64,000 nt of DNA from Rhodocollybia butyracea (Eukaryota > Basidiomycota > Agaricomycetes > Agaricales > Omphalotaceae), in assembly GCA_015501585.1 (NCBI GenBank), contig JADNRY010000028.1:62001-126000 (forward strand), in the 5' to 3' direction. Position 1 is the first letter of the stretch; each line of letters begins with the position of its first letter. Below are positions 33,500-45,589 of this stretch, piece after piece. Position numbers and translations under genes: made by a program. The notes beneath the pieces are model-generated. The model had not been told where the DNA came from. It did no database searches and saw only the letters and a list, made by a program, of their open reading frames with translations.

Positions 33500-35856
33500 G
33501 AGCTGAGAGCAGCGGACCGGGATCAGGTCCAGGTGCCGGTCCGTCGCGCGTCACAAAGGCGCCCAAACTTGTTTGTCCCCTCCATTCGTGGTCGTACGTC
33601 TGGCCTATCGACGTCCTCGCGAAACAACACCAGGTTACTGCTCAAGCGCTCACTCATCATACATCATACATCATACATCAAGCTATCAAGCTCAAGGTCT
33701 AGCTTCGTTAGTTTTCTCATCGGGTGAAAGTTTTGTCAAAAGTTAAATGGAGGCTGCTTGGGAGTTAAAACGCAAATTCACGGACGTATCTACCCAATTT
33801 TTCGCCTTTCGAGAGGTAGTTGGAATGCCAAGAAATCCTTCTATAAAAGTAGTTGATCAGAAAGTTGAGAATGGTATGCACGAGACTTTGGTGTGTCATT
33901 TGTTACTTGCTCTGAAGAACATCTTAAGGTTAACGCGAACGTTTTCAGATTGCGAACGCCGCCTTGAAACTGTTTCTGAAGAAAGGCTGGGCTCTGGTGA
34001 ATACATGTGCGTGACCCCAGTCAGTTCGTAACATCGCAGCACTGCACCTTCGATGTTCTTATTACCGGGAAAGGATGTCACCTTCTCAGTCATACGTGAT
34101 TCAACTACATAACCCACTCCCTCAAGGCCTCACCCTCGCCACATTCTGGAATCTATCCCATGCTCCAGCTACTGCTCATGGCATACCGACACCTTCCAGC
34201 CTGCTATCCGTGACCAGGATAGTTCGATCTAATGTGGCGTCCAAGATCTTTCATGACCCGGGAATTCAGGCCATCGTCATCCCGTTGGTCATTCTTGGCA
34301 GTAACTTAAGCTGCGACACGATACACAAGACGTCGACTTTGACGACGCGCATTTTACGTGGTGTCTTGGGCTCTTAGTAGTTGGCGTGTTTTTGGCTGTA
34401 CGATTCGTCACTACCACCAGCATTATCACAGTGGTCTCAACGTTGCCGGAGAACCGATAGCTATGTTCCGCTCTACCTGGAGGCTAAATAAGATATTACT
34501 CACGACCTTTCAAGGTGATTTTTTTCTGTATCCCGCAGCACACTGTGACGCTGTTGTCAAAGCAGGGGCAGACCATCGCGATGTTTCGGCGGCAGATATA
34601 ATCATCGTTCGCCTCTAAAATGGTGGAACTGGCATTGGGATGATCTTCAAATGGGATTGCTACTTTCCAAGTATCACGATGGAGGGGCAAGAGTTCATTC
34701 TATGGATATGATATTTTCTCTTGTGCGCAACGTGGGCCCTGTCGTGACCGTGTGCTCATCCACGGATGACTTCTCCAACGCCTCTCTCGACCGAGGGCTC
34801 TCCCAACGGCGAGTGCCCTTCTATGACCGAGCGGTCCAGCATAAACATCTCCCCAAACCGATTTGACAAGTCCACCCATTTTTCTAGCATGGCCATCCCG
34901 ATTGGATCCTCCACATGGTCAACGACAATGTATTTCTGCCGTTCGGCGTCAAAGACAACATACTTGTGCTGTTCGGCGTTAAAGATAACAGAGTGCTTCT
35001 TTTCTCTCCAAATCTACGTACGCCTCCCAACTGTCATCTGGATCGATTGCTCAGAATTAGAATTGCTACCTACTGAAGCAGCTGTGAGTACAACAACCTA
35101 TGCTTGTCTTAGTTTAGAGGTTATCTTTTAGGCCTTTGGTGATGACGTTGCTCCCGCAAGGCAATAAAACGAACTTTGAATGTGTTGAACGGCCCAGTTG
35201 GCTCGACTCTGCACGTACGATACCATATGTCACGCGTCAAGTTGGCAGTGGCCAGTCTCTCACATCTAAGTATCATCCTGCGTTCATTTTCTCTACTCTT
35301 ACTCTAATCTGTCATTGCTCATGGCTCCGACGATCGATAGCAACATAGTCATTTGATATCTATTAATATCCGCTACCAGCCTGTTGAAGCCTGTTGATCA
35401 TGGACAGGCAGCTGGAGTCGGCGATTCGCTCTCAGGACTTAATTTCCGTTTGTCTCGCTTTGCTGTTGTACAACGGCATTGGTTACACTGGAAGCTCTTC
35501 ATTGTTTCCAACATTCTGCTTGTTCTTTGGCATTTGCGAGATATTCCATTCAGTTTCGTGCTATTACTTGTGATGGGTGGTTAAATTATTCAAGCAGAAG
35601 GTATTTATTCTTCATACAGATGGTTAGATGTCAACTTCCAAGATAAGAATTGATAGTAATAGTAGTAGTATTATACTCAGCGATAGTGCAAAGCCCTCAG
35701 CCCTACTACTGTCATTGTGGCCAGATCATGCGACGCAATCGCAATTAGACAGTTCATAATAGTATACAGTGTTCTTTCAACGTAATCGGATCGAATGAGT
35801 TCATTCGACAGGCGTATATATGAATGATAGTTGTGCGTTCTAATCTTTTGCCCATC
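33500..35856. other. decayed stretch with coding-like fragments
   Basis: No gene can be modelled. Coding-like fragments exist. On the minus strand at about 34780-35000 a frame reads NAEQHKYVVFDAERQKYIVV and continues to a stop near 34770, with internal duplication of HKYVVFDAE/QKYIVV. A minus fragment at 34496-34690 reads HPNASSTILEANDDYICRR. A plus ORF at 33747-34031 begins MEAAWELKRKF. A short ATCATAC run lies at 33655-33680. These look like remains of one or more hypothetical genes. Confidence 0.35.
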
Positions 35857-38800
35857 ATGTCTCAACAGCCAGCAAAAATCGTCAGAGAACAAGGCGATAA
35901 CGGGTACGTACACAGGAGTTATGGCTGGTTCTACTCTCTAACGAATGCTATCCATCCAGATACTTTACTGGTGCTCACCATTTTTCAATTAGCGAAGCGC
36001 AGTTCATTGAGGACAATCGCACCACTGTCAACCATAACTACTCAACCCCAAGTGGTAAGTGACTGAAGCTCATCTGCATCATGAACTGACACTGTCATTG
36101 TCGTGGCAAACTATAACTGATTTCTCTCTTTGCTTCATAGATAAACACTTGCAGGATCTTATCGCAAAGCTCCAGCCCGTTGACAATGAGACTAAACATC
36201 ATAGTATCTTGGAGCAAAAGCAAATTGGGACCTGCACCTGGTTGCCAAACAATCCCGGCTACATATCTTGGTTATCTTCAGAAGAACGCATCTTGTGTCT
36301 TTTTGGTCAACGTAGCTATGACAGATTTCTCTCTTGTTAAGATACTAATATTCCAGACAATAGCTGGTTCTGGAAAATCTGTGCTATGGTCCGTATTCCC
36401 ATTTACATCGTTACTCTGTAGACCCACGAAACTTTGTCACAGCTCTTCTGTAATTGAGGAGCTTCAAAGTAGCCCCCTCACGCAAGTGATCTACCACTAC
36501 TGCGACTTTCGTGACCAACACAGCACCAATGTCAAAACGATATTTCATTCCCTGCTTGCCCAGCTTGTCAGACAAAACCCTTAGCAGTGGAATAAGAAAC
36601 TCAGCCAGATGACCAATTTAAAGATCTCTGAACTTCTTTCAACCACTGACAGGGTTGTAGATTGGATAATTGATCATCTGTCTTCTCGTGACGAGCAACA
36701 GTATGTTGTAATTGACGCTCTCGACGAGTGCGAGGACTTTGAGCCCTTGATCCATTGTCTCCTCCGGTTGGCGTCGATTCCAAAAGTATCTCTGTTGTTG
36801 TCCAGCCGTCAAGAAAGAGATATTTATGAACTCCTTTGCGACCATTCAATCATATCTCTGGGAGATGAAGGGATGAGTGTGTTAGCTGACATTATAATCC
36901 ATATTGATCATGAACTTAAAGATCGTCGACAACTCTCTCGCTTTCCTTCATCAGTGAAAGCAGACATTGCACTAGCATTGATGGAGAAGGCTGACGGCAT
37001 GTAAGCCCTCTTTGAATACCATAGTGCATAAAAGGTTCTCACCAACTTCTAGGTTTCGCTGGGTTCAGTGCCAGCTTGACAGCCTGATGTATTGCAGGAC
37101 AGCTGGTGCAGTGAAGGAAGCTCTTCTAAATCTTCCGAGCACACTTTACGAAACCTATGAGCGTATTCTTTACTCCATTGACGCAAAGGGTCCCACGGAG
37201 GCTCGCACAGCACGATAAATCCTTCAGTGGATTATTGGTTCTACAGCTCGCCCTCTAACTTTGACAGAGATCAACTCGGCGCTTCAAATTGAGGTAGGCC
37301 AACCAAAGCTCAACGAAGATTTTTGCCTCTTTGATGAAGAAGATATATTGAGTATTTGCAAAAGTCTGGTGATGTGCCATTCGGGAGTAGTGTCACTGTC
37401 TCATTTTACAGTGAAGGTATGAAATCTCTAACATGACATTTGTTGAAACTTTGACATTTCAGTTTGTAGGAATTTCTTGTTCAGGAAACACTAGCAGATC
37501 TCAATCTTGGCCATTACACTATGTGCAATAGTCTTGTGCATCGCAATTCGAGTCTTTGCTGCCTCACCTACCTCTTGTTAGATGCATTCAAGATGGGTCC
37601 TGCTACTTCCAAAGAATCCTACGCTCAACGTCTCAAAGAATACCCATTCCTTCCCTATGCGGCTACTCAATTACCAGATCATTTGTTATCTGCTCCACAA
37701 AATGACTCTGAAATTTACTCACTAGTATCTCGACTCCTTCTGGATCCTACATTGCACAATTTCAACTCCTTTTCCCAAACTGAGCACTTTATGGCTAACA
37801 TTGGATATACCTCACGGGATTACAAGGTCCTGGGGAGAGACCCTTCTTATATCGATTTCGGACAGTGTCTTCCTTGGTTTATTCCGTGGTGCCGCACAGC
37901 GTGGATTGCCCGGCGGCTTCTCCACGAACGTCCCGACTGGCTGCATACCGAATCATTCAGCTCCACCTGGTTCTGTGGCACTCCACTGCATTTGGCGATT
38001 TTGAGAGGGGATTGGGATATTGCAGAAGCAGTCCTTGACAGTGGTGCCGATATCGACAAAAAGTCAAACACAGGCGTGAGTATTAACAACACAGCCTACA
38101 CAAGCACTAGAAGTTTTCGCGGACTAAAACGGATCAGCGCTCTGGAGGTGGCTTTGGGCTCTATGTCACCTCTAGGGGAAGGAGTGAAACTCTTACTTGG
38201 TAGAGGAGCCAAAGTATCATCTGCGGAGTTGAATGCTGCACTTTATCATGTCCGAGAGGAGTTCATACCTCTACTTTTGGAACAATGTCCTGTGAGCCAA
38301 TTGCAGCTCCACGAGCGATCTGAGATCATTGTTACGGCTGTGCGTACTGGCGATCCCAGGATGGTCCAAATTCTTTTGGATGCAGGATGTGATCCAGAAT
38401 CCATAGATCCTGGCTCTGGAAAGAGTACCTTGCAGGCTGCTTTTGAGCTAAGGAGTGCGGGAGTCATTAGTGTTCTTATTGAAGCAGGCGCATCTCTAGG
38501 GGAGGTTCATCGATTCGCTTCACCTGACCAGCTTGATTGGGCATCAAGACACAAATGGTACTCGCAATGCCTTAATGATGCTAGTATGGGTCCTAGCAAC
38601 TCCAAACGAGGTTTCTACTCCACGGAAGAGCTACAAAGCATTCGTGACTTTCTGGTAGTCACCCTACGCCTTCCACTGAATGTTGCCACACTTGTGATGG
38701 ATCTGGCGGAACAGTGGGCCAATATCAGAGTCTCCAAGAATAAAAGGGTTGATTTTACCGAAAATTCAGCAGAAACTCCATACATTCGACTTGCCATGCC

Positions 38801-39237
38801 CAACGGTAATCTTCGCTCGATCATATTTATCACTTCCTCGCATGACCAAGGTGAGTTTACTCCTTGATTATCATAAGAACATTCTTGTTCTCTTCTTACT
38901 TTAATACTTAGGTTATAGTGGAGAGTCCGAGCACACTAAAGGGACCTATCAGTGCTCACACACCTGGTTTGAGGCTGCCATCATGCGGCAAGGAGAGCAG
39001 GTTGGTGACCGAAGGTTCATCCAAGCAAATGTTCAGGCCGCCAGCCAAAGTCGTACTCATAGGAATATATGGAGCATAGTCAGAGCCGACAGGAACAGTG
39101 ACTTGCTACATTGGATGATGTCCATACGTGCCCAGGACGAGATTTGGATGCTCCCCAAGGCACAATATCCAGGATGGGTCAACTATGTGCAAGCAGCGGA
39201 GATTACCATTTGTTATACCTTCCCCGACTCTGACTGA
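35857..39237 (+). pseudogene. NACHT-ankyrin protein pseudogene
   Basis: Starts MSQQPAKIVREQG. After an intron FTGAHHFSISEAQFIEDN is read, then the linker IGTCTWLPNNPGYISWL and the P-loop IAGSGKSVLW (about 36359). IYHYCDFRD and the Walker B-like VVIDALDECEDF follow, so the N-terminal half is a fungal NACHT NTPase. EYPFLPYAA marks the helical part. The 37800-38520 part carries ankyrin-like repeats (GTPLHLAILRGDWDIAEAVL, LLLGRGAKVS, VQILLDAGCD, VLIEAGA). The end, across a last intron near 38850-38910, is a domain ending AQYPGWVNYVQAAEI that recurs after ankyrin repeats in Agaricomycetes. In-frame stops TAG 36582-36584 and TAA 37216-37218 lie inside conserved sequence, and the join before the P-loop is irregular. 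The family resembles NLR-type recognition proteins; this copy is probably dead unless read through. Confidence 0.75.
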
Positions 39238-39539
39238 AGGGAAGGGAGGCGCACGATCGGTTCAATGTGTATTGTAGATTGTCTAACAAGTTAAATAACA
39301 TATGAGCCGAGGTTAGATAAAGCGCGCCGGAAGCTAATACTATCTATCAGCGTGGCAATCCCCGACTCTGTTAACTAGTTATACTTGAGCTATACATATA
39401 ATGTGCATAGTCAGTGATGTTAAAATTCTGGCAGTTTGTATCATTGAACGGGACAATCAGAGCACCCTGACCACAGAATCCCTATTCGATTGTCCAACAA
39501 CTTGCATCTTGAAGACCTTCCGGATTGTTGACATCGGAT

Positions 39540-40620
39540 GAATGCGCTGTACTTTAGGTCCCAAGATATACCCCTTCCTTGGCATGGATTAGAGGATCTT
39601 GGTCACAGCTTCTTGGACTCCAGCAGAAAGCAGCCCTAAATCACGCTGCAGACTGTAAACTATCCACACACTCCCAGTTGTATTCAAATTAACAACCTAT
39701 TTACACCACATAGCAATAATCCCGTGAAAGCAAGCAAATAAATATTACATTTAGACAAAAGAACAAGTGTCCATAAAGATATAGCACACCAATAGCAATA
39801 GCAACATGGAAAGACATCATCCAAGCACACCAGACCTAGTTCGTCAATAACGGGACATGCAGAACATATATTATAATATAGATCGCTGCGCCCCTATCTA
39901 CATACGGGTTAGCCACGCTGCACCCCAATACACCCAGTGGCAGCGGTGTTCCACAGCTGATGATATACAGACTTCGAGCATATAGCGACGCTGCGGGTGA
40001 GAACCCTCGCCCTCCAGCCAGGGTGCTAGTGGGCTCGTCTGAGAGGGAGACGTCGATGAAGGGTAGGACCTATGAAAATCTGGAACCCAAAACAGACGGG
40101 GCGATGGGGTATGGACTCTGTTGTGTTGGGAGTGGTACAGACTCTGTTGTTGGGAGGGGAGAGACAATGGCAGGTTAGGATTAGGGATACTGTAGGGGCT
40201 TGAATGGCATTTCCCCGCGTGTTCCCGGAGTGCAGGTGATGAATGGAGGTACGGGGAGGGCGTAGTACTAGGGTGAACACCAGGGGTGTGTAGCTCTCCG
40301 ACGATCTGACAGGGGATTTCGACGTCGAAGCGCGGGGTCGATGAGACTTGGGGTTGGGGTCGTATCCGCATGACTATTATGCTTCGACTCGGAATCACTG
40401 TAATCATATATAATGAAAATAATAAAAGCGATTATTCAAACAGGTTCGACTCGAAGGCCTCGAAGTAACACAGCATAAAACGGACTAAGGGCTTACCACG
40501 GTCTTCTTCCTCTTCCGCACTTGCTGGAGAGGCGATTTGTCCCGACAGCCTGAAAGGAAGATCTTGAACCTTTTGGGCTGCTGCCCAGGATACGCAACAA
40601 GAGGCCGCTGTTCAGAATGG
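39540..40620. repeat. dispersed repeat E, copy C
   Basis: The left part (aagaccttccggattgttgac...) matches 45590-45700. The middle matches copies A and B, and the right part (gctgctgcccaggatacgc) matches the end of copy B. It lies directly downstream of the NACHT-ankyrin gene, as copy B lies downstream of the NACHT gene. Confidence 0.65.
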
Positions 40621-40719
40621 CAAGTAGGCCGTCATTTACCATGTAAGTCATGGGACAATGCAAGATGGTCTTCACTACAGATACCAAGAAAACACTTGTC
40701 TCCAAAGGCACACTCTAAA

Positions 40720-41291
40720 ACTTCAGAGCTGAAATTCTTGTATGCTGTTTCGGAGCTTTACGCCTCCTTGTAGTACTGGTTTACCGGGTGTGCGATTTGC
40801 ATCATCCGCAAGAAACAGCGTCGGCTTAGCAGATGTATAAGGAATTAACAATGGTGGCGCAGCTACTATACGATATAGTGAGTATGGCGCGAAATACAGT
40901 GACATCTGATAGATAAAAGGACCAACAGTGTCATTTAGCATCCTAGAGAGTCTACGGAAGAGCTGAGATACGCACCTGAAGTTTGAACACCCGTCTTATT
41001 TAAACCCAACACCTCGAAAACGCGTCTCCAAGAACTGAAAAAAGACAACAGAATAAGGTAACCTAAGAGAAAAAGTTGGAATATGAGAATGTTTTTGCAT
41101 TTGAATCTTTGAATACTCACTAATAAATAATGGAGGGAGTGCTTGACAAACGCAACAAGCTCAGAGTTTGATACGAGCTCGGTTTGTTTGGTTAACCAAA
41201 CAAGTGCGTGAAAGAGAATGTGGGTTTGATCCGATGATTCCGAACTGGTCAATTTGACAGTGACTTCGTCGCCAATGCCCAAGGGATTCAC
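40720..41291 (-). other. possible short spliced gene, unrecognised
   Basis: Minus-strand fragments look coding: MNPLGIGDEVTVKLTSSES at 41291, WRRVFEVLGLNKTGVQT at about 41025, and, after a plausible intron, LNDTVGPFIYQMSLYFAPYS to ANRTPGKPV at about 40780-40940. I found no splice combination that keeps one frame through all three, and I do not recognise the family. It may be a damaged gene or have a missed exon. Confidence 0.3.
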
Positions 41292-41714
41292 TCTTCAAAT
41301 CGATAAAGGCCTCCAGAGAGGTGTGCTGTTATAATGAGCCTGGGGCTGCCAGCTCCTTTCCGCATAAACCACGAGAAAAACCTCAGAAACAGCAATGAGG
41401 AAATACACAAGTAACAGCGTAATCCTGAGGGATTTGGCCTCACAGGGAGGCTACTGTTTGGCAAATTGAAGTTTGCATAGAAAACTTATTGGAGCTCAAG
41501 GTAAGTCGTATTGTATATGCTATTTGAACGCTCTTATCCAGAACATATAGGCTCCGAGTCTCAACACTCAACAACTTTGATTACTTTACATCCCATGAAT
41601 AGTACTTGGAAAATCTTTGTCCGATTCCGTTTAGTTTACCGGAATGACGGTCGTCAGAACATCCCCGATAATCTTTCCCATCTGTGGTCCCCACACATTC
41701 TTCGATGATACATG

Positions 41715-42438
41715 TCAACTCCTCGAACTTCCAGCTAATATGTCTCCCCATCCATTCCTCGGATCCGAAGGAGGCGTGTTATCCTCCCAATCTTCTCTTT
41801 CCTTCAAGGCTTTTACCGGTACCACTCGGCCATCGTAGGTTTTAGCGGTAACGTCATACTCCTCTACCATTCGATTTGATCTAGAAAATTGGGCAAGCCA
41901 TGCCAATTTATCGTTGGCAAGCTGGAGAAGCGGGTCGAGCGCCGGAGGCCATTGAGCGGGAGCTTTCGTCGCAGAGACATGCTTCGAGCCACCAAACACT
42001 CGAGTCGAACATTATGACCACTTCCACACGTTCGCCCAGATCCTGGAGTTGGATTGCTGCCTCGAGGGCCATGTATCTTTCTAGTCTCCATCCAGCGAGA
42101 TGATACGGGCCATCTGGTTGAATCTCGCGGATTTGAGAGATGAAAGCGCTAACTGTTGCAGGTATTGACATAGTCGACGAGTCGTAATCAGCCACACCCA
42201 TCCCCCAGTTTCTGTCCCCGAAGGCAGCGGTTTTGTATGGAATGTGCGCCAACGCAGAAGAATAGACTGTTGCAAACCCGGTTGCTTCTGGGAAGGGGAA
42301 AATACCTGGATCCTCATCGTGGATAGTCAACGTAACATCTGCTTCAATAAGCTGGGCTTTCGTTCGAGTACCATTGACATGCGGAGTCGTGATATATTGT
42401 TGGATGAGCAAAGCTGTATCCTTAGCCGTGGGCTTCAA
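41715..42438 (-). pseudogene. NRPS/PKS-type thioesterase relic
   Basis: The minus frame from 42438 reads PFPEATGFATVYSSALAHI, SFISQIREIQPDGPYHLAGW-like sequence and YMALEAAIQLQDLGERVEVV, which is the alpha/beta-hydrolase thioesterase domain at the end of non-ribosomal peptide and polyketide synthases. The nucleophile elbow, normally GWSxGG, reads GWRLERY, so the catalytic serine is gone. Just after VVIMFDSS the frame shifts; the continuation (LDPLLQLANDKLAWLAQFS, YDVTAKTYDGRVVPV) is in another frame down to about 41715. No adenylation, carrier or ketosynthase domain lies nearby, so this is an isolated dead fragment. Confidence 0.65.
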
Positions 42439-42807
42439 GAAGAAGTTGGTAAAAAACCTGTCTTTTTACAAACATTAATAAGATCCAGCGATGACTTTGA
42501 ACTTGAGCAATGAGCAGCCCCTGCTGCTCGAGATCTTTGGCCGAATCAGCGTTGTAGTGCGAAAACCGGACACTCCGTCTATACGAGGTTATACTTGAGG
42601 CTTCGAGGTGCACATGATCAAACAGGTAAACATGGCAACTTGTGTTAACGTTGACTTGTATTAACAACGTCCCCCGGGTAATAATATCTTATTAACGTTT
42701 TATCAATGAGGTTATGATGTGCACACGTATGGGAAATACTAAAGCTCGTCAGCAAAGACTACTACTACCTTCTTTACGAACGGAAAGCGAGCAAATCACA
42801 CTTCTGG

Positions 42808-44803
42808 ATGTTTAGTGCATCACACGACTTCGTTATCGATAGGTCAACCTTCAACTACTATGCTGGCCATGCTGGCCGTGATGTGAATATATCGACGCAT
42901 GATGGAGAAAGAGGTGTGTTGCCACCTGGTTCTCGACAAACAATGCTAACTCGTGGATATGACAGGCCTTCACCTATTATATGGACATACGTCCACTTCT
43001 GCTGTGTTTAATGCAGAAGCTCGTTTCCCTCCGCCGCTGTGCCATCCAGGGACACGAGAAGCAATTTTGGGAGAATTAAAGGATTGGGTCGAACAGGATA
43101 CACCACAGGTCTTCCCGAATGATTCGAGCATCCGCTGGCTCTATGGACCAGCTGGAGCGGGAAAGTCAGCTATTGCTCAGACTTTTGCCGAAGCCTGTGC
43201 GAAGGATGGGAATCTAGCTGGGACATTCTTCTTTTGGCGCTCTGATCAATCCCGAAACAACCCTGAACGGCTGTTCACTACGCTTGCTCTGCAGATTGCT
43301 GGCGCAATGCCTGAGCTACGGCCAATCATAAACTCAGCGATCATTGAAAATCCATCCATCGTGACATCTTCAATCGAGATTCTCTTTGACGATCTTATTT
43401 TGCAGCCCTGCCTCAAGGTCCAGATGCACCAGGAATCGCTGGGAAAACCTCCCTCTTCACATGGCCCTCTCCGGTTTCGGTTTCAGGACCGCGGAGATGG
43501 AAAGAGATCATCCGCGCGTACCCGAATCGTTATCATAGATGGTCTAGATGAATGCTCCAATAGTCGTGACCAACAACGTATTCTTTCCATTCTTGAAAAT
43601 GCAATGTATAAACACCGGCTTCCATTCCGAGTTCTAATCACCAGCAGACCAGAGCCTCGTATCAAAGAGTCCTTTAACTCCCCAAAGCTCAGATCTATCT
43701 GTCGTTGGATGCCTCTTGACGATGATTTATTTCGAGTATCCCATGAAATTCGAGTATTTCTGTGGGACAAATTTCAAGAAATACTCCAGCGTCACTGGCA
43801 CACAATGGACCATGTTCCTCGTCCTTGGCCAAGTGATAACCAGATTGATATACTTGTTGGAAAGGCCTCAGGACACTTCATATACCCATCAACGGTACTA
43901 AAATACATCGATGATGATGGTGCAGTCCCTGCGGATCGTCTCAATATGGTACTTGGTATTCAACCACTCGAGGGGGAAGAATTGCCATTTGCTGAGCTGG
44001 ATGCTCTTTACAGCCAAATTTTAATCACTGCGCGCAAAAAGAGCCCTAAGCTGGCTCACATTTTCAATACAATGATAGTGTTCCAAGGCCTGCTGTCAAT
44101 GAACAGTAGTAGGATCCCAGCTTGGATCCCAAGCAAGGTCTTGAAGCACCTACTCGCTGCTGAGATGAGATCCCTAGGCGCTCTCCGCGCCGCATTATCT
44201 GGGGTTCATTCTCTGTTTAATGGCCCTTCACCTGTTGAATCTGATCTTGGTTTTTGCCATGCTTCCTTTGTGGATTTCTTATCAAACCGTGAAAGGTCCT
44301 TGCAGTTTCATATCGACGAATCAGATGGCCATGACTACCTTGCACAGTGCTGCTTATCTGTGTTTGAGGGTGGAGGCTCTGAAGCCTTTCCCCAATCACT
44401 TGGGATTGAATCTGACAATTGGAGTATTGTCTTTGGTTCTTTGTTGGAGTATGCCCACTTGTATTGGACACATCACCTTACCCTTGCATGTGGCACCACT
44501 CAACTTCTGTCACGACTCGACACTTTCAACCTTTACTCCGCCTCTCGTATTCCATTTCGATGTTTTGTTTCTGACCCATCCACAGAATTCTTGGTCTGCA
44601 GATCTCCCTGGTCACTGGGTGATTTTCTGTTACAAATATTTACAATCCAGGCTAGTGTTGTGCCGGCTGGGGCCCGGCTCAGAAGCCCCGGCTACGGCTC
44701 AAAAGCCCCGGCCAAGGCTCGTCAAAAATCTGAGCCGGGCCCTAGCCCCCACGAAGGGCCGGCTCAAAGCCGGCTCAGGCTCAGGCCGGGGCCCAAGCGC
44801 TAA
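42808..44803 (+). CDS. NACHT NTPase with MITE-derived C-terminus
   Basis: Exon 1 42808-42913 and exon 2 42966-44803 join through a 52-bp intron (giving GERGLHLLYGHT) to 647 aa. The N-terminus has STFNYYAGHAGRDVN, common in Agaricomycete NACHT proteins. After CHPGTREAILGELKDWV come Walker A GPAGAGKSA (about residue 95), FFFWRSDQSRNN, Walker B VIIDGLDECSN and ITSRPEPRI. FCHASFVDFLSNRERS is the usual end of the NACHT helical part. No repeat sensor domain follows: from about residue 598 the frame enters a hAT MITE (44653-45254), which supplies about 50 Pro/Arg/Gly-rich residues and the stop. Host sequence resumes after 45262 (HFKVRGTFFC...), so the original protein was longer. It may produce a truncated NTPase or be non-functional. 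Confidence 0.75.
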
Positions 44804-45254
44804 AGAGACATGTCTTGAGGCGCTAAGCTTCCTGTCCTCGGTGGACTCTACACCATGATACTTTTGGCTTTCTGGTTGCTTTCTGAGTGTGTGCAGGTTA
44901 TACACCTGTTTTTTGAGATGATTTGGATCTGTAAGGCCAATGCAATACATTCATCAGATAGGCGGAACAAATTGTTTGACACTAATGGAGCCTTTTTTCA
45001 GCCTGGTTAATATCTCTGGAAACAATGAGTGTAAAATTGGGCATAAGTGATGATACATGTAGTGTAATTTTTGGCGTGCTGCTCTATACTTCATTAAGCG
45101 CTGAGCTCCGGCTCAGGCCCCGGCCCAGGGCTTTGAGAATTCTGAGCCGGGCCTTGAGCTCCCCTGAGCCCTATGACGGCTGGGGCCAGGCTAGGCTCAA
45201 AGACGGCCGGCTTTGAGGGCTCAACGGCCCTGAGCCGTAGCCGGCACATCACTA
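44653..45254. mobile_element. hAT-type MITE, 602 bp
   Basis: Terminal inverted repeats TAGTGTTGTGCCGGCT and (other end, reversed) TAGTGATGTGCCGGCT. An exact 8-bp duplication ATCCAGGC flanks it (44645-44652 and 45255-45262), the size made by hAT transposases. Both ends are GC-rich with many scattered copies of GGCTC/GAGCC motifs; the centre is AT-richer. No transposase is encoded. Confidence 0.93.
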
Positions 45255-45589
45255 ATCCAGGCTCACTTCAAGGTACGAGGGACCTTTTTCTGTACTTTCA
45301 TTGCTTACTGGGTCCTGCTGTATACCACTCCTCAGAGTAAGCATAACAAGGTCTTACAGCATTTTCTTGAAATATCCACAATTGGCTTCAATATCATTAT
45401 CGATGGCCGCAAAATCCCAGTTCGATTCCCCACTGATTTGTATTCACAGCCTACCTCGCCTATTGTTGATGAGATAATGGCTTGTATCTTCTCTGAAGTC
45501 ATGCCACAACTTCCCTCTCATTCCGTTGCATCAATATTCACATATCTCACATATTTCTTAACAATTACCCCATTACTTACATCTTAAGA

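Noticed and set aside
44653..45254. GC-rich stretch as a CpG island or separate gene
   Set aside because: Terminal inverted repeats and an 8-bp target duplication show that it is a hAT MITE.
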